Assembly: GCF_016745425.1 (NCBI RefSeq)
Contig: NZ_JAERVK010000017.1
Coordinates: 46,201-110,200 of the forward strand
DNA length: 64,000 bases
Origin: Candidatus Methylomicrobium oryzae
GTDB lineage: Bacteria; Pseudomonadota; Gammaproteobacteria; Methylococcales; Methylomonadaceae
Direction of reading: 5' to 3'
The position numbers and the translations under genes are program-made. Shown here piece by piece: positions 56,512 through 64,000 of the stretch (positions are counted from its first letter, which is position 1; every line of letters begins with the position of its first letter). The notes beneath the pieces were generated by a model. That model was not told the origin of the DNA. It saw only the letters and a program-made list of their open reading frames with translations, and ran no database searches.

Positions 56512-57543
56512 ATGCGGATCTGGTTCAACAAGACTTTTTCGACGATTGGCGCGGTGTTCCGCCAACTGAAGGCCGGCTATTCGGACGACGGGACTACCCT
56601 CGTTTGCACGCATACGCACCGCACCGCGACTGCCTTCCTGGCGGCCGACGAAGCCTATCTGGAGCCTTCCGAACTGCACGGACAGGAATATATCGACTGG
56701 TGCCTCGACTTTTGCCTCGAGCACCGGATCGAGCTTTTCTGGCCCGGCAAGGAATCCGCGCTGGCTTGTAAAAATCGGGCGCAATTCGAGTCCGCAGGCA
56801 TCAGTCTGATGGCGGCGGCCGACTACCCCACGCTGTCGCTGCTGCACAACAAGGCGCATTTTTACGCCGATTTGCCGGAAGAGGTTGCGCTGGCGATGGA
56901 TTTCGTGGCGGTCAACGATGCCGAGGCTTTCGACCGGGCGGTAGAAAGGCTTGCTTCGAAGCATAAGCGCCTGTGCGTCAAGCCGGCCGTTTCGGTCTAC
57001 GGTCTCGGTTTCCGGATTCTGGACCGGGAACGCGACAGCATCAGCCACCTGCTGAAAGGCGTCGAATACCAGATTCCGCTGCAGGAGCTGCGGGACGGGA
57101 TGGAGCATACGCCGCATTTCGATACGCTGCTGGTGATGGAGCATCTGGGCGGTCCCGAATGGAGCGTTGATTGCGCGGCCCGGCACGGCGAACTCTTGTG
57201 CGCGGTGCAGCGCAAAAAATCGCCGCTGGCAGGGCACGGCCAGTTGATCGATGACAATTCCGCGATCGCCGGCATGACCGAGCGCTTGATCCGCCATTAC
57301 CGTCTGAACGGCCTGGTGAATATCCAGTTCAAGGAAGGCGAGTCCGGCCCGCGCCTGCTCGAAATCAATCCGCGTCCGTCCGGCGGCTTCGGCATGGCGT
57401 GCCTTGCCGGCGCGAATCTGGCAAAGATTGCGCTCGAAGGTTTTAAAGGCGAAACGCCGGAGATTCCGCCGTTGCGTTACGGGCTTAAAATCAGCGAAAT
57501 CAATACGCCGGTGGTGTTAATGGATGAGGCATGGGTAGCCTGA
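56512..57543 (+). CDS. ATP-grasp ligase of the Ter biosynthetic module (ATPgrasp_Ter-like)
   Basis: The protein has 343 residues. The ATP-grasp fold shows the nucleotide-binding lysines in KHKRLCVKPAVSVYGLGFRIL and the metal-binding end motif NIQFKEGESGPRLLEINPRPSGGFGMACLAG (Glu and Asn of EINPR). The family ligates carboxylates to amines with ATP. This subfamily is found almost only beside TerD genes and phosphoribosyltransferases. It begins seven bases after the TerZ-like gene. The substrate is unknown. Confidence 0.9.
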   Translation: MRIWFNKTFSTIGAVFRQLKAGYSDDGTTLVCTHTHRTATAFLAADEAYLEPSELHGQEYIDWCLDFCLEHRIELFWPGKESALACKNRAQFESAGISLMAAADYPTLSLLHNKAHFYADLPEEVALAMDFVAVNDAEAFDRAVERLASKHKRLCVKPAVSVYGLGFRILDRERDSISHLLKGVEYQIPLQELRDGMEHTPHFDTLLVMEHLGGPEWSVDCAARHGELLCAVQRKKSPLAGHGQLIDDNSAIAGMTERLIRHYRLNGLVNIQFKEGESGPRLLEINPRPSGGFGMACLAGANLAKIALEGFKGETPEIPPLRYGLKISEINTPVVLMDEAWVA

Positions 57544-57668
57544 CCGCATTTGCCCCATTAATCTGTCACATGGCTTCGATAAACTTCCGGTTCTGTTTCA
57601 GCTGACTGTAACGTCTAAGGCTGCCTTTCGCAGGATGGCCGCGCGCGTTCTCCGCATACGAAATTTTC

Positions 57669-58862
57669 ATGACAACAACCCTTTCCATTCCACTCGATAG
57701 CGGCGTTCTGCATCTTGATCTCGAGCCGGGCCGCGTACCGATCCGCCGCTTGCTCGGTTTTGCCTCGCGCATCGGCAGCAAGCGCAAATTCCTGTTGGTC
57801 AGCAAGGTGCTCGGCAAGCATTATCCGGTCAGCCCGCTGATGATGAGCTGGACCTATCGGGCATTGGCGCGATCGGTGCTGGACAGCGGGGCAGGGCAGC
57901 GCGCGCTTTGGATCGGGATGGCCGAAACTGCGACCGGCCTCGGCTACGGCGTGTTCGATGCGGCTTGCCGGGAAGGTGCCGGAGACGGGCTGTTCATGCA
58001 GACTACGCGCTATCATCTGGAAGGCCTGCCGCGCCTCGAATTCGACGAGGCGCACAGCCATGCGACCGATTTTTTCCTATATTATCCGGCCGAGGTACAG
58101 GCGCTGGAGCTATTCCGCAGCGTGGAAATCCTGGTGCTGATCGACGATGAAATCAGCACCGGACGCACGTTTTTGCGGCTGATTCAGGCGTATCAGGCGA
58201 TCAATCCCGGTTTGCGCAAAGTGTATATCGTCAGCTTGGTCAATTTTGCGAAGACGGAAGACCGGGCGAAGCTCGAAGCGCAGGCCGGCGTGCCGGTCGA
58301 ATGGGTCGCGCTGCGCGAGGGCAATATGCATTTCGAGGAGAACGGAGACGAGGGTTTGCCGCCGGCAGCAGCAGTCAACGTGATCGGCAACGGCCGCTGC
58401 AAGAAGTATTTACTGGCCTGGCCCGGGCGTTTGGGGATCAAGGCTCCGATCGGACTGGCCGATAATGATATTCTTACTCTGCAAAGTCTGCTGGCTCCTG
58501 CCGATTCCGGTCCGTTGCTGGTGCTGGGCACCGGCGAATGCAATGCGCCGGCCTATCTGCTCGGCCGTGAATTGGAGCGCCGGGGCTATCGGGTCAAGGT
58601 GCAGAGCACGACCCGGTCGCCGATCCGTCCGGGCAACGACATCGCCTCAGTCTGTCGCTTCAAGGACAACTACGATGACGGCATCGATAATTTTATTTAC
58701 AATCTGAATCCCGACGCTTATCGATCGATCCTGCTTTGCCACGAAACCCCGCTGAACGAGTCTCTGCAGGAACGCCTCGATGCCTGGCGCGCGATCGGCG
58801 TCCGCATCGCCATCGATTCATCCACCGGACATGCAAAATTACATTTTTCTCGATTTGGATGA
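57669..58862 (+). CDS. Phosphoribosyltransferase-TRSP domain protein
   Basis: The protein has 397 residues. The N-terminal type I phosphoribosyltransferase domain has the PRPP-binding motif ILVLIDDEISTGRTFLRLI (about 155-173). The C-terminal TRSP domain carries its name motif TTRSPI near residue 319, with VLGTGECNAPAYLLGRELERRGY before it and NFIYNLNPDAY after. The pair is the central enzyme of Ter-associated operons and is predicted to transfer or remove ribose-5-phosphate on a base-like substrate. Its 3' end overlaps the HAD gene by 32 bp. A 125-bp gap before it could hold an internal promoter. Confidence 0.88.
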   Translation: MTTTLSIPLDSGVLHLDLEPGRVPIRRLLGFASRIGSKRKFLLVSKVLGKHYPVSPLMMSWTYRALARSVLDSGAGQRALWIGMAETATGLGYGVFDAACREGAGDGLFMQTTRYHLEGLPRLEFDEAHSHATDFFLYYPAEVQALELFRSVEILVLIDDEISTGRTFLRLIQAYQAINPGLRKVYIVSLVNFAKTEDRAKLEAQAGVPVEWVALREGNMHFEENGDEGLPPAAAVNVIGNGRCKKYLLAWPGRLGIKAPIGLADNDILTLQSLLAPADSGPLLVLGTGECNAPAYLLGRELERRGYRVKVQSTTRSPIRPGNDIASVCRFKDNYDDGIDNFIYNLNPDAYRSILLCHETPLNESLQERLDAWRAIGVRIAIDSSTGHAKLHFSRFG

Positions 58863-59589
58863 CACGCTGTTCCAGACCTTGCGTAAGTGCGAGCACGGGC
58901 CGGACGATCCGGCGCTGGCAGTGCGCGCGTTTTTGCCCGACGGCACCCCGAATTCGTTTGCGACGCGCAAGCAGCAATGGCTGTGGCAATGGTTTCAGAA
59001 GGATTTCAAGATCGTGCCTGTCACCGCGCGCGACGCGGGGGCTTTCGGGCGCGTGAACCTACCGTTCCGCGAAGAGGCCGTTCTGAATCACGGTGCGGTG
59101 ATTTTGGACCGGCAGCGCCGCATCGATAAGCCCTGGATGGAAAGAATGCAGGATCTCTTGCCCGGCTATTATGAAAAGCTGCTGGAAGTCTGGGCAGAGG
59201 TGCAGGTTTTCGCCGGACGTAGCGAAGGCTACAAGTTACGCCTGGTCCGCGATTTCGGGATCGACTGGTTCGGGGTCGTGAAGCACCGGTCGGCCCTTGA
59301 AGCGCCTTTGCGGACATTGCTCGAAGAGGCCGTCAAACCGCATCCGGCGTTTCGGGATGGCAGCCTGTACGCGCATTTGAACGGCAACAACCTGGCGATT
59401 TTGCCGAAACTCATCAATAAGGAGGACGCGGTGCGGTATTTGCTCGATCGTTACCGCCGCCGTCATCCCGAGATTCTGACATTCGGCGCTGGCGACAGCC
59501 GGACCGATGCGCCGTTTCTGGCGCTCTGCGACTATGCACTGATTCCGAAAAATACCCAGTTGTTCCAAACCCTTGCCGCGGTGCAATGA
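58831..59589 (+). CDS. HAD-superfamily phosphatase of the Ter biosynthetic module
   Basis: The protein has 252 residues from the ATG at 58831, which gives the canonical N-terminus MQNYIFLDLDDTLFQT (motif I DxDxT). Motif II is VTARD and motif IV is GAGDSRTDAPFLALCDYALIP. A cap-like region lies between about 85 and 190. It probably dephosphorylates a sugar- or nucleotide-phosphate intermediate made by the neighbouring phosphoribosyltransferases. The start lies inside the end of the upstream gene. Confidence 0.88.
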   Translation: MQNYIFLDLDDTLFQTLRKCEHGPDDPALAVRAFLPDGTPNSFATRKQQWLWQWFQKDFKIVPVTARDAGAFGRVNLPFREEAVLNHGAVILDRQRRIDKPWMERMQDLLPGYYEKLLEVWAEVQVFAGRSEGYKLRLVRDFGIDWFGVVKHRSALEAPLRTLLEEAVKPHPAFRDGSLYAHLNGNNLAILPKLINKEDAVRYLLDRYRRRHPEILTFGAGDSRTDAPFLALCDYALIPKNTQLFQTLAAVQ

Positions 59590-59590
59590 A

Positions 59591-60682
59591 ATGACGGTTC
59601 CGTTTACCGGCAGTTATTCGGCGGACGATGTCGAATTTTTACTGACCCCGATCGAGATGGAAGATACTCCGGTGCTGGTCAAGGAAGCCCTGATCCAGTC
59701 AGGGCGTCGGCATTATTCGGAAATGCTGACGCGAGAATCGTTGCCGTCCGATGTTTATGTGCAATTGTTCCATGATGCCTTGGCGTTGAACGGCCGGCGC
59801 ATGGCCGGGCATCTTTTGGCACTTGCCGAACGGATCGTCAGGCTGCGCAAGACACAGATCGCGCTGGTTTCGCTGGCGCGTGCCGGCACGCCGGTCGGGG
59901 TGCTTTTGAAGCACGTGCTGCAGCGCCATTTCGGCCGGAAGGCTGCGCACTATTCGCTTTCGATCCTGCGCGACAAGGGTATCGATCGAAATGCATTGCG
60001 CCATATTTTACAGCGTCATTCCCCGGACTCTCTGGTGTTTGTGGACGGCTGGACCGGAAAGGGCGTGATTGCGAGTGAATTGGCGACGAGCCTGGATGAT
60101 TTCGCCGCTTCCGACGGTATCCGCATACCGGCCGATTTATTCGTGTTGGCGGACTTGTCCGGTTCAGCCGCGGTCGCGGCCTCAAACGAGGATTACCTGA
60201 TACCGTCCTGCGTATTAAATTCGACCGTATCCGGCTTGATCAGCCGTTCCGTTTGGCGGCAAGGCAGAGTCGACCCGGCGGCTTTTCACGGTTGTCTATA
60301 CTATAAGGAATTCGAGCCGTACGACTTGTCCCGCTTCTTTGTCGATGCGATGCTGGACTATGCGGAAGAGGTCTATCGACAATTCGGAGTGCCGGTGCCT
60401 GAAGCGCAGTACGATTCGAAGCGGCTGAAGGGGGTCTCGCTCGATTTTTTGAAAGCTGTTGCTCAACAATATCGCATAAGCCATTATAATTACATCAAAC
60501 CGGGAATCGGCGAAGCGACCCGCGTACTGTTGAGGCGCGAAGCCGGGCGCTTGCTGCTCAGGAATCCGGATTCGGAAGCCACTCGGCATTTGCTTTGGCT
60601 GGCCGAGTCGAAATCGATCCCGATCGAAGTGCGTCGAAATATGCCTTACCGCGCGGCTGCCTTAATCAAAGAGGTTAAATGA
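59591..60682 (+). CDS. StiP-type / PRTase_1 phosphoribosyltransferase-like protein (PF11202)
   Basis: The protein has 363 residues from the ATG at 59591; TTG at 59573 is an alternative. It lies one base after the HAD stop codon. The domain opens SYSADDVEFLLTPIEMEDTP and contains LVSLARAGTPVGVLLKHVLQR and the PRPP-loop-like SLVFVDGWTGKGVI. A C-terminal part has NYIKPGIGEATRVLLRREAGRLLLRNP. The family has been annotated both as cysteine protease StiP and as a phosphoribosyltransferase. The DGWTGKG loop favours the latter. Confidence 0.85.
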   Translation: MTVPFTGSYSADDVEFLLTPIEMEDTPVLVKEALIQSGRRHYSEMLTRESLPSDVYVQLFHDALALNGRRMAGHLLALAERIVRLRKTQIALVSLARAGTPVGVLLKHVLQRHFGRKAAHYSLSILRDKGIDRNALRHILQRHSPDSLVFVDGWTGKGVIASELATSLDDFAASDGIRIPADLFVLADLSGSAAVAASNEDYLIPSCVLNSTVSGLISRSVWRQGRVDPAAFHGCLYYKEFEPYDLSRFFVDAMLDYAEEVYRQFGVPVPEAQYDSKRLKGVSLDFLKAVAQQYRISHYNYIKPGIGEATRVLLRREAGRLLLRNPDSEATRHLLWLAESKSIPIEVRRNMPYRAAALIKEVK

Positions 60683-61632
60683 ATCAGATCACCGCTGTTT
60701 CCGAACAAGACCGGCCGTTTTCACCGTGGCAACTGGGGGCACCGCTGTATATGCCCGCTCACCGGCTCGATCTCCGCGACATTGCGAACGGGGACAAGCT
60801 GCCCCAGCTGCGTTCGATGATTTTTTGCACCGAAGACGCGGTATTGAAGTACGAGGTGGAAAGCTGCATTCGCCATCTGGGCTTGTGCATGCAGGGCTTT
60901 CGAGAAACCCGGCAGCGTTTCCGGTTCATTCGCGCGCGTAATCCCGAGATTCTTTCGCGGCTGCTGGATTTGCCGCACATCGAACGCATCGACGGCTTTG
61001 TGCTGCCTAAATTCACGATCGACAATTTTTCCGCCTACCTGGACCAGCTATCCGGCACTTCTTTCAAAGTGATGCCGACGCTCGAAACCCGCGAAGTGTT
61101 CGATCCGCAGGCGATGCAAGAACTCCGCCAGGCTCTCCTTCAAGAGGTGGACGCAGAGCGCATCCTGATGCTCAGAATCGGCGGCAATGACTTGATGAAT
61201 CTGCTGGGAATCCGCCGGCCCCGGCATATGACGCTTTACCAAACGCCTTTGGGCCATGTCGTGGCGCAACTGGTGACCCTGTTCAAGCCTTACGGATTCT
61301 CGTTGTCGTCACCCGTTTTCGAATATCTGGACGATTACGATATCCTGCAGCAGGAGATTCGCCAGGACTTGGCGCACGGCCTGACCGGAAAGACCGCCAT
61401 CCATCCCGATCAGGTGCCGGCGATCGAAAATGCCTATCGCGTCGAGCGCTCCGACTACGAAATGGCCTTGTCGATGCACGACAGTGCCGCGCCGGCGGTG
61501 TTCAGAATGCACGATGCGATGTGCGAAGTCGCGACGCACCGGCAGTGGAGCGATGAGATCGTCACCCGGCACGCGTGCTACGGAAGCCGAGAGCTGGTAT
61601 CGTTGCCGGATTACAAGGAGGTCCATAGTTAA
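60679..61632 (+). CDS. CitE-like (HpcH/HpaI aldolase/citrate lyase family) enzyme of the Ter module
   Basis: The protein has 317 residues. It is a CitE-superfamily barrel with RSMIFCTEDAVLKYEVE (metal-binding Glu region), RFIRARNPEIL, VMPTLETREVF, RILMLRIGGNDLMN and HGLTGKTAIHPDQVPAIENAYR near the C-terminus. It overlaps the StiP-type gene by 4 bp (ATGA). The sequence is far from malyl-CoA lyase at 5244. Such proteins occur regularly in Ter biosynthetic clusters and probably form or cleave a C-C bond in the unknown product. Confidence 0.88.
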   Translation: MNQITAVSEQDRPFSPWQLGAPLYMPAHRLDLRDIANGDKLPQLRSMIFCTEDAVLKYEVESCIRHLGLCMQGFRETRQRFRFIRARNPEILSRLLDLPHIERIDGFVLPKFTIDNFSAYLDQLSGTSFKVMPTLETREVFDPQAMQELRQALLQEVDAERILMLRIGGNDLMNLLGIRRPRHMTLYQTPLGHVVAQLVTLFKPYGFSLSSPVFEYLDDYDILQQEIRQDLAHGLTGKTAIHPDQVPAIENAYRVERSDYEMALSMHDSAAPAVFRMHDAMCEVATHRQWSDEIVTRHACYGSRELVSLPDYKEVHS

Positions 61633-61664
61633 TTATCCACCTATTACCGTTGGAGGACTTACCG

Positions 61665-62849
61665 ATGTATAACCGGATCGATATGGTCGCCGGGCAGAAT
61701 TGCCTGTTGCCCGTGCCGGCGCTGCATGTCACCGTTATGACGGGCCGCAAAATCTCCGGACCCGATCTGGATATAAGCGCCTTTCTGTTAAATGCGCAGG
61801 GCAAGGTGTCCCTGGACGAGGATTTCGTTTTTTACAACCAGCCCGTTCGCGCCGATCAGGGTATCGAGCTTGAGCCCGAGCAGAACCGTTTGACGCTGCA
61901 TCTGGACCGCACCCAGCCGTCCGTGCAAAAAATCGCGTTGACGATGACGATTACCGACGGGCAGGTGAAAGGCCAGAGTTTTACGGAAATTCAGCATGTG
62001 ACCGTGCTGGTCAAGGATTTCCTCACCGGATTCGAGATTGCTAGTTTTGTGCTCGATACGACTAAAAACCAGGAAACCGCATTGATTCTGGTCGAGTTTT
62101 ACCGGCATCAGGACAATTGGAAGCTACGCGCGGTCGGTCAGGGTTTTGTCGGAGGCCTGCAGCCTTTGGCCGAATTTTACGGGGTCGATGTAAGCGAAGG
62201 CGAATCGAGCCCTGCGCCCTTGCCGGAGTCGTCGCCCCAGAAGCTCAATTTAAGCAAGATCACCCTCGATAAGCGCGGCCAGTCGATCTCGCTGGAAAAA
62301 AATCGGAACGGCCTCGGCGAAATTATCGTCAATTTGAACTGGAACTCGACCCCGACCAAGTCGCCGGGTCTGTTCAGCAGAAAAGCGGAAGGCATCGATC
62401 TCGATCTGGCCTGTCTTTGGGAGTTTCAGGATGGCGCCCGGGGCGCGGTGCAGGCTTTAGGGGGGCACTTCGGCAATTTGCAGCAGTTTCCGTTCATCGA
62501 ACTGGATCAGGATGATCGGAGCGGCCGTTCGATCGGCGGCGAAACGATGCGTATCAACGGAAATTACTGGCATGAATTCAGCCGAGTGCTGATCTTTGCA
62601 TTTATTTACGAGGGCGTGCCGAACTGGTCGCATGTCGATGCGGTGATCACGATCAAGTCCCATAATCAGCCGGATATTGAAGTGCGTCTCGATAGCCACC
62701 GTAACGATCAGTTCATGTGCGCGATTGCGATGCTGGAAAATGTGAACGGGCAGCTGCGCATCACCAAACTGGTCGATTACTTTTCCGGCCACCAGCAAAT
62801 GGATTATGCTTACGGCTGGGGTTTAAATTATGTGGCGGGCAGTAAATAA
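61665..62849 (+). CDS. terA: TerA-like protein (TerD domain plus C-terminal TerA domain)
   Basis: The protein has 394 residues from the ATG at 61665, preceded by GGAGG. The N-terminal TerD-like domain (about 1-175) has LDISAFLLNAQGKVSLDEDFVFYNQP and ALILVEFYRHQDNWKLRAVGQGFVGGL. The C-terminal domain (about 195-394) has KSPGLFSRKAEGIDLDLACLWEFQDG and VPNWSHVDAVITIKS, the TerA pattern. TerA and TerB help assemble the Ter complexes. It lies 32 bp after the CitE-like gene. Confidence 0.88.
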   Translation: MYNRIDMVAGQNCLLPVPALHVTVMTGRKISGPDLDISAFLLNAQGKVSLDEDFVFYNQPVRADQGIELEPEQNRLTLHLDRTQPSVQKIALTMTITDGQVKGQSFTEIQHVTVLVKDFLTGFEIASFVLDTTKNQETALILVEFYRHQDNWKLRAVGQGFVGGLQPLAEFYGVDVSEGESSPAPLPESSPQKLNLSKITLDKRGQSISLEKNRNGLGEIIVNLNWNSTPTKSPGLFSRKAEGIDLDLACLWEFQDGARGAVQALGGHFGNLQQFPFIELDQDDRSGRSIGGETMRINGNYWHEFSRVLIFAFIYEGVPNWSHVDAVITIKSHNQPDIEVRLDSHRNDQFMCAIAMLENVNGQLRITKLVDYFSGHQQMDYAYGWGLNYVAGSK

Positions 62850-63057
62850 GGTAGCGGTTTCCTGAAGACGGGGTCGTATCGGCGGGCAGGTCCTATAAAA
62901 CCTTTAGCAGATAAAAAAGCGGGCGTATTTGATTTGCCGTTATTTTAACCATGCCGATGTCTTTTGGAGTATAAACAGGATATTATTTGTCAAATGACTA
63001 TTAATCGAAAATTGTTTTATTTTATTCAAAAACCCTAATATAAGAAGGAGTTAATCC

Positions 63058-63513
63058 GTGAGTTTCGAAAGTTTCTTGAGCCAACTGAAAAACAAAGCCA
63101 GTGAATTAAAAACCGAAGCGTTGAAATTCAAGAACAAGGATTTTCTGAATGCTGCGATGGCGGGTTCCGCATTGATTGCGATGGCCGACGGCAGTATTAG
63201 CGGCGAAGAAAAACAAAAAATGATCAAGTTCATCGAAAGCAACGATGCCCTGTCGATATTCACGACCAGCGACGTGATCAAGGCATTTCAGGACTTCGTC
63301 GGCCAGCTCGAATTCGATAAGGATATCGGCGAAGCCAAGGCTTTCCAAGCTCTAGGCAAGCTCAAGTCGAATAACGAGGCGGCTCGTCTGTTGATGCGGA
63401 TGATTATCGCGATCGCTTCATCCGACGGTAATTTCGATCTGTCCGAGAAAAAAGTGGCGGTCCGGATCGCGAATGAACTCGGCGTGAGTCCGGCGGAATT
63501 TGAATTGGCCTAA
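63058..63513 (+). CDS. terB: Tellurite-resistance protein TerB
   Basis: The protein has 151 residues, starting with GTG at 63058 behind AAGGAG. The all-helical TerB domain has two acidic metal-binding repeats: AMADGSISGEEKQKM and IASSDGNFDLSEKKVAV. It links the cytoplasmic TerD ring to the membrane in characterised systems, usually through TerC. TerC is not encoded here. An AT-rich 208-bp gap upstream could hold its own promoter. Confidence 0.93.
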   Translation: MSFESFLSQLKNKASELKTEALKFKNKDFLNAAMAGSALIAMADGSISGEEKQKMIKFIESNDALSIFTTSDVIKAFQDFVGQLEFDKDIGEAKAFQALGKLKSNNEAARLLMRMIIAIASSDGNFDLSEKKVAVRIANELGVSPAEFELA

Positions 63514-63840
63514 ATATTACACTATGATGAAAATCAGCGAGTATCTCTTCGATTAGATTGAGTCATTTGGCGTACTTCCTACAATAATAATCAACGTCAC
63601 TTGTAACGCGGCCGACTGATAATCCTTATTTCAGCCGACCGCGAAGCAAAAGGATTTGCAATCCCGGCCATCGTGTTAGGGAGGGGCGGGGTATCATCGG
63701 CCGGAACCGGCGGTTCCTCCGATTTGGAAATTCCACCAGGGACGGCACCTACCGGTATTCATCGGGCACCTAAATGCCCGTGATGCTGGTTAACCCATGA
63801 TTATTGCCCAAGTCGAATATTGGGCGCAGGAGACGTTACC
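63514..63840. other. Intergenic region between terB and ftsH, no gene seen
   Basis: About 330 bp. An imperfect long stem GCGGCCGACTG.../...CAGCCGACCGC (about 63606-63643) may end the ter transcript although it lacks a T-tract. A second hairpin, CATCGGGCAC-CTAAAT-GCCCGTGATG, lies at about 63758-63783. The stretch likely contains the ftsH promoter and leader. Confidence 0.35.
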
Positions 63841-64000
63841 ATGAAAGCAACTCTACAAAACCTGCTACTTTGGACAGCCCTTATTGTAGGTTCCCTGCTT
63901 ATCTTCAATCAGATCAATTCATCCCCTCCGGTATCGGAAGATACTATCGCTTATTCGGATTTCCTCGCCAAGGTCAAGGCGAAGCAGGTCACGCGCGTCG
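63841..64000 (+). CDS. ftsH: ATP-dependent zinc metalloprotease FtsH, partial (5' end only)
   Basis: The first 53 codons are visible and the gene continues past the right edge. The N-terminus MKATLQNLLLWTALIVGSLL contains the first transmembrane helix, followed by VSEDTIAYSDFLAKVKAKQVTRV, the start of the FtsH extracellular domain. FtsH is a membrane-bound AAA+ protease for quality control. The AAA and protease domains lie outside the window. A GGAG-type site precedes the ATG. Confidence 0.88.
   Translation, partial: MKATLQNLLLWTALIVGSLLIFNQINSSPPVSEDTIAYSDFLAKVKAKQVTRV

Overview
The window reads as chromosomal DNA of a gammaproteobacterial (type I, Methylococcaceae-like) methanotroph. The main reasons are a serine-cycle block (malyl-CoA lyase plus both malate thiokinase subunits) set among typical gammaproteobacterial genes (glutamyl-tRNA synthetase, NtrBC-GlnA, GlnK-AmtB, Ppx, MepA), moderate GC content, and short intergenic inverted repeats. 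The genus cannot be fixed from this sequence, and no methane monooxygenase gene lies in the window. Apart from repeat families I saw no insertion sequence, prophage, integrase or CRISPR array.

Layout. 1-4.6 kb: a PspA-like / membrane protein / VWA operon on the minus strand, divergent from an OmpR-type response regulator and its large histidine kinase. 4.6-5.0 kb: a mosaic of hairpin repeats. 5.2-8.3 kb: mcl-mtkA-mtkB (malate to malyl-CoA to glyoxylate plus acetyl-CoA). 8.5-15.2 kb: a small Ala/Pro lipoprotein, a di-heme cytochrome c peroxidase, an unknown anchored protein, a Ppx/GppA phosphatase and a two-gene ABC exporter. 15.4-18.7 kb: a complete oadGAB sodium-pump oxaloacetate decarboxylase operon. 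19.2-22.5 kb: an OmpA/VWA-like lipoprotein, gltX, tRNA-Ala(GGC) and two identical tRNA-Glu(TTC). 22.8-27.4 kb: a glycosyltransferase, an Old Yellow Enzyme, a COG0523 GTPase and a class II aldolase.

27.9-38.1 kb is a nitrogen-control region: ntrC, ntrB, glnA, an outer-membrane porin, then two consecutive glnK-amtB pairs. Near-perfect sigma-54 promoters precede the porin and the first glnK. Each has two NtrC-like boxes upstream, spaced exactly 30 bp, so the porin is probably part of the NtrC regulon.

38.2-41.4 kb encodes a 1068-residue DUF748/AsmA-like protein. 41.4-48.2 kb is a heme d1 operon read leftward: a cytochrome cd1-family protein (NirN-like rather than classical NirS), two c-type cytochromes, then nirF-D-L-G-H-J. 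Related short repeats flank nirJ. No second cd1 protein and no nirE are present. 48.8-53.2 kb holds a DUF1264 lipoprotein, MepA, a cytosolic 5'-nucleotidase and an unknown exported protein.

53.4-63.5 kb is the most distinctive block: a co-directional tellurium-resistance-type (Ter) stress locus. It has two TerD paralogs, a TerD-VWA fusion, a TerZ-like protein, TerA and TerB. Between them lies a five-enzyme biosynthetic module: ATP-grasp, phosphoribosyltransferase-TRSP, HAD phosphatase, StiP-type phosphoribosyltransferase and CitE-like lyase. This architecture suggests a nucleotide- or nucleoside-like small molecule whose identity is unknown. TerC is absent from the window. The window ends inside the 5' end of an ftsH gene.
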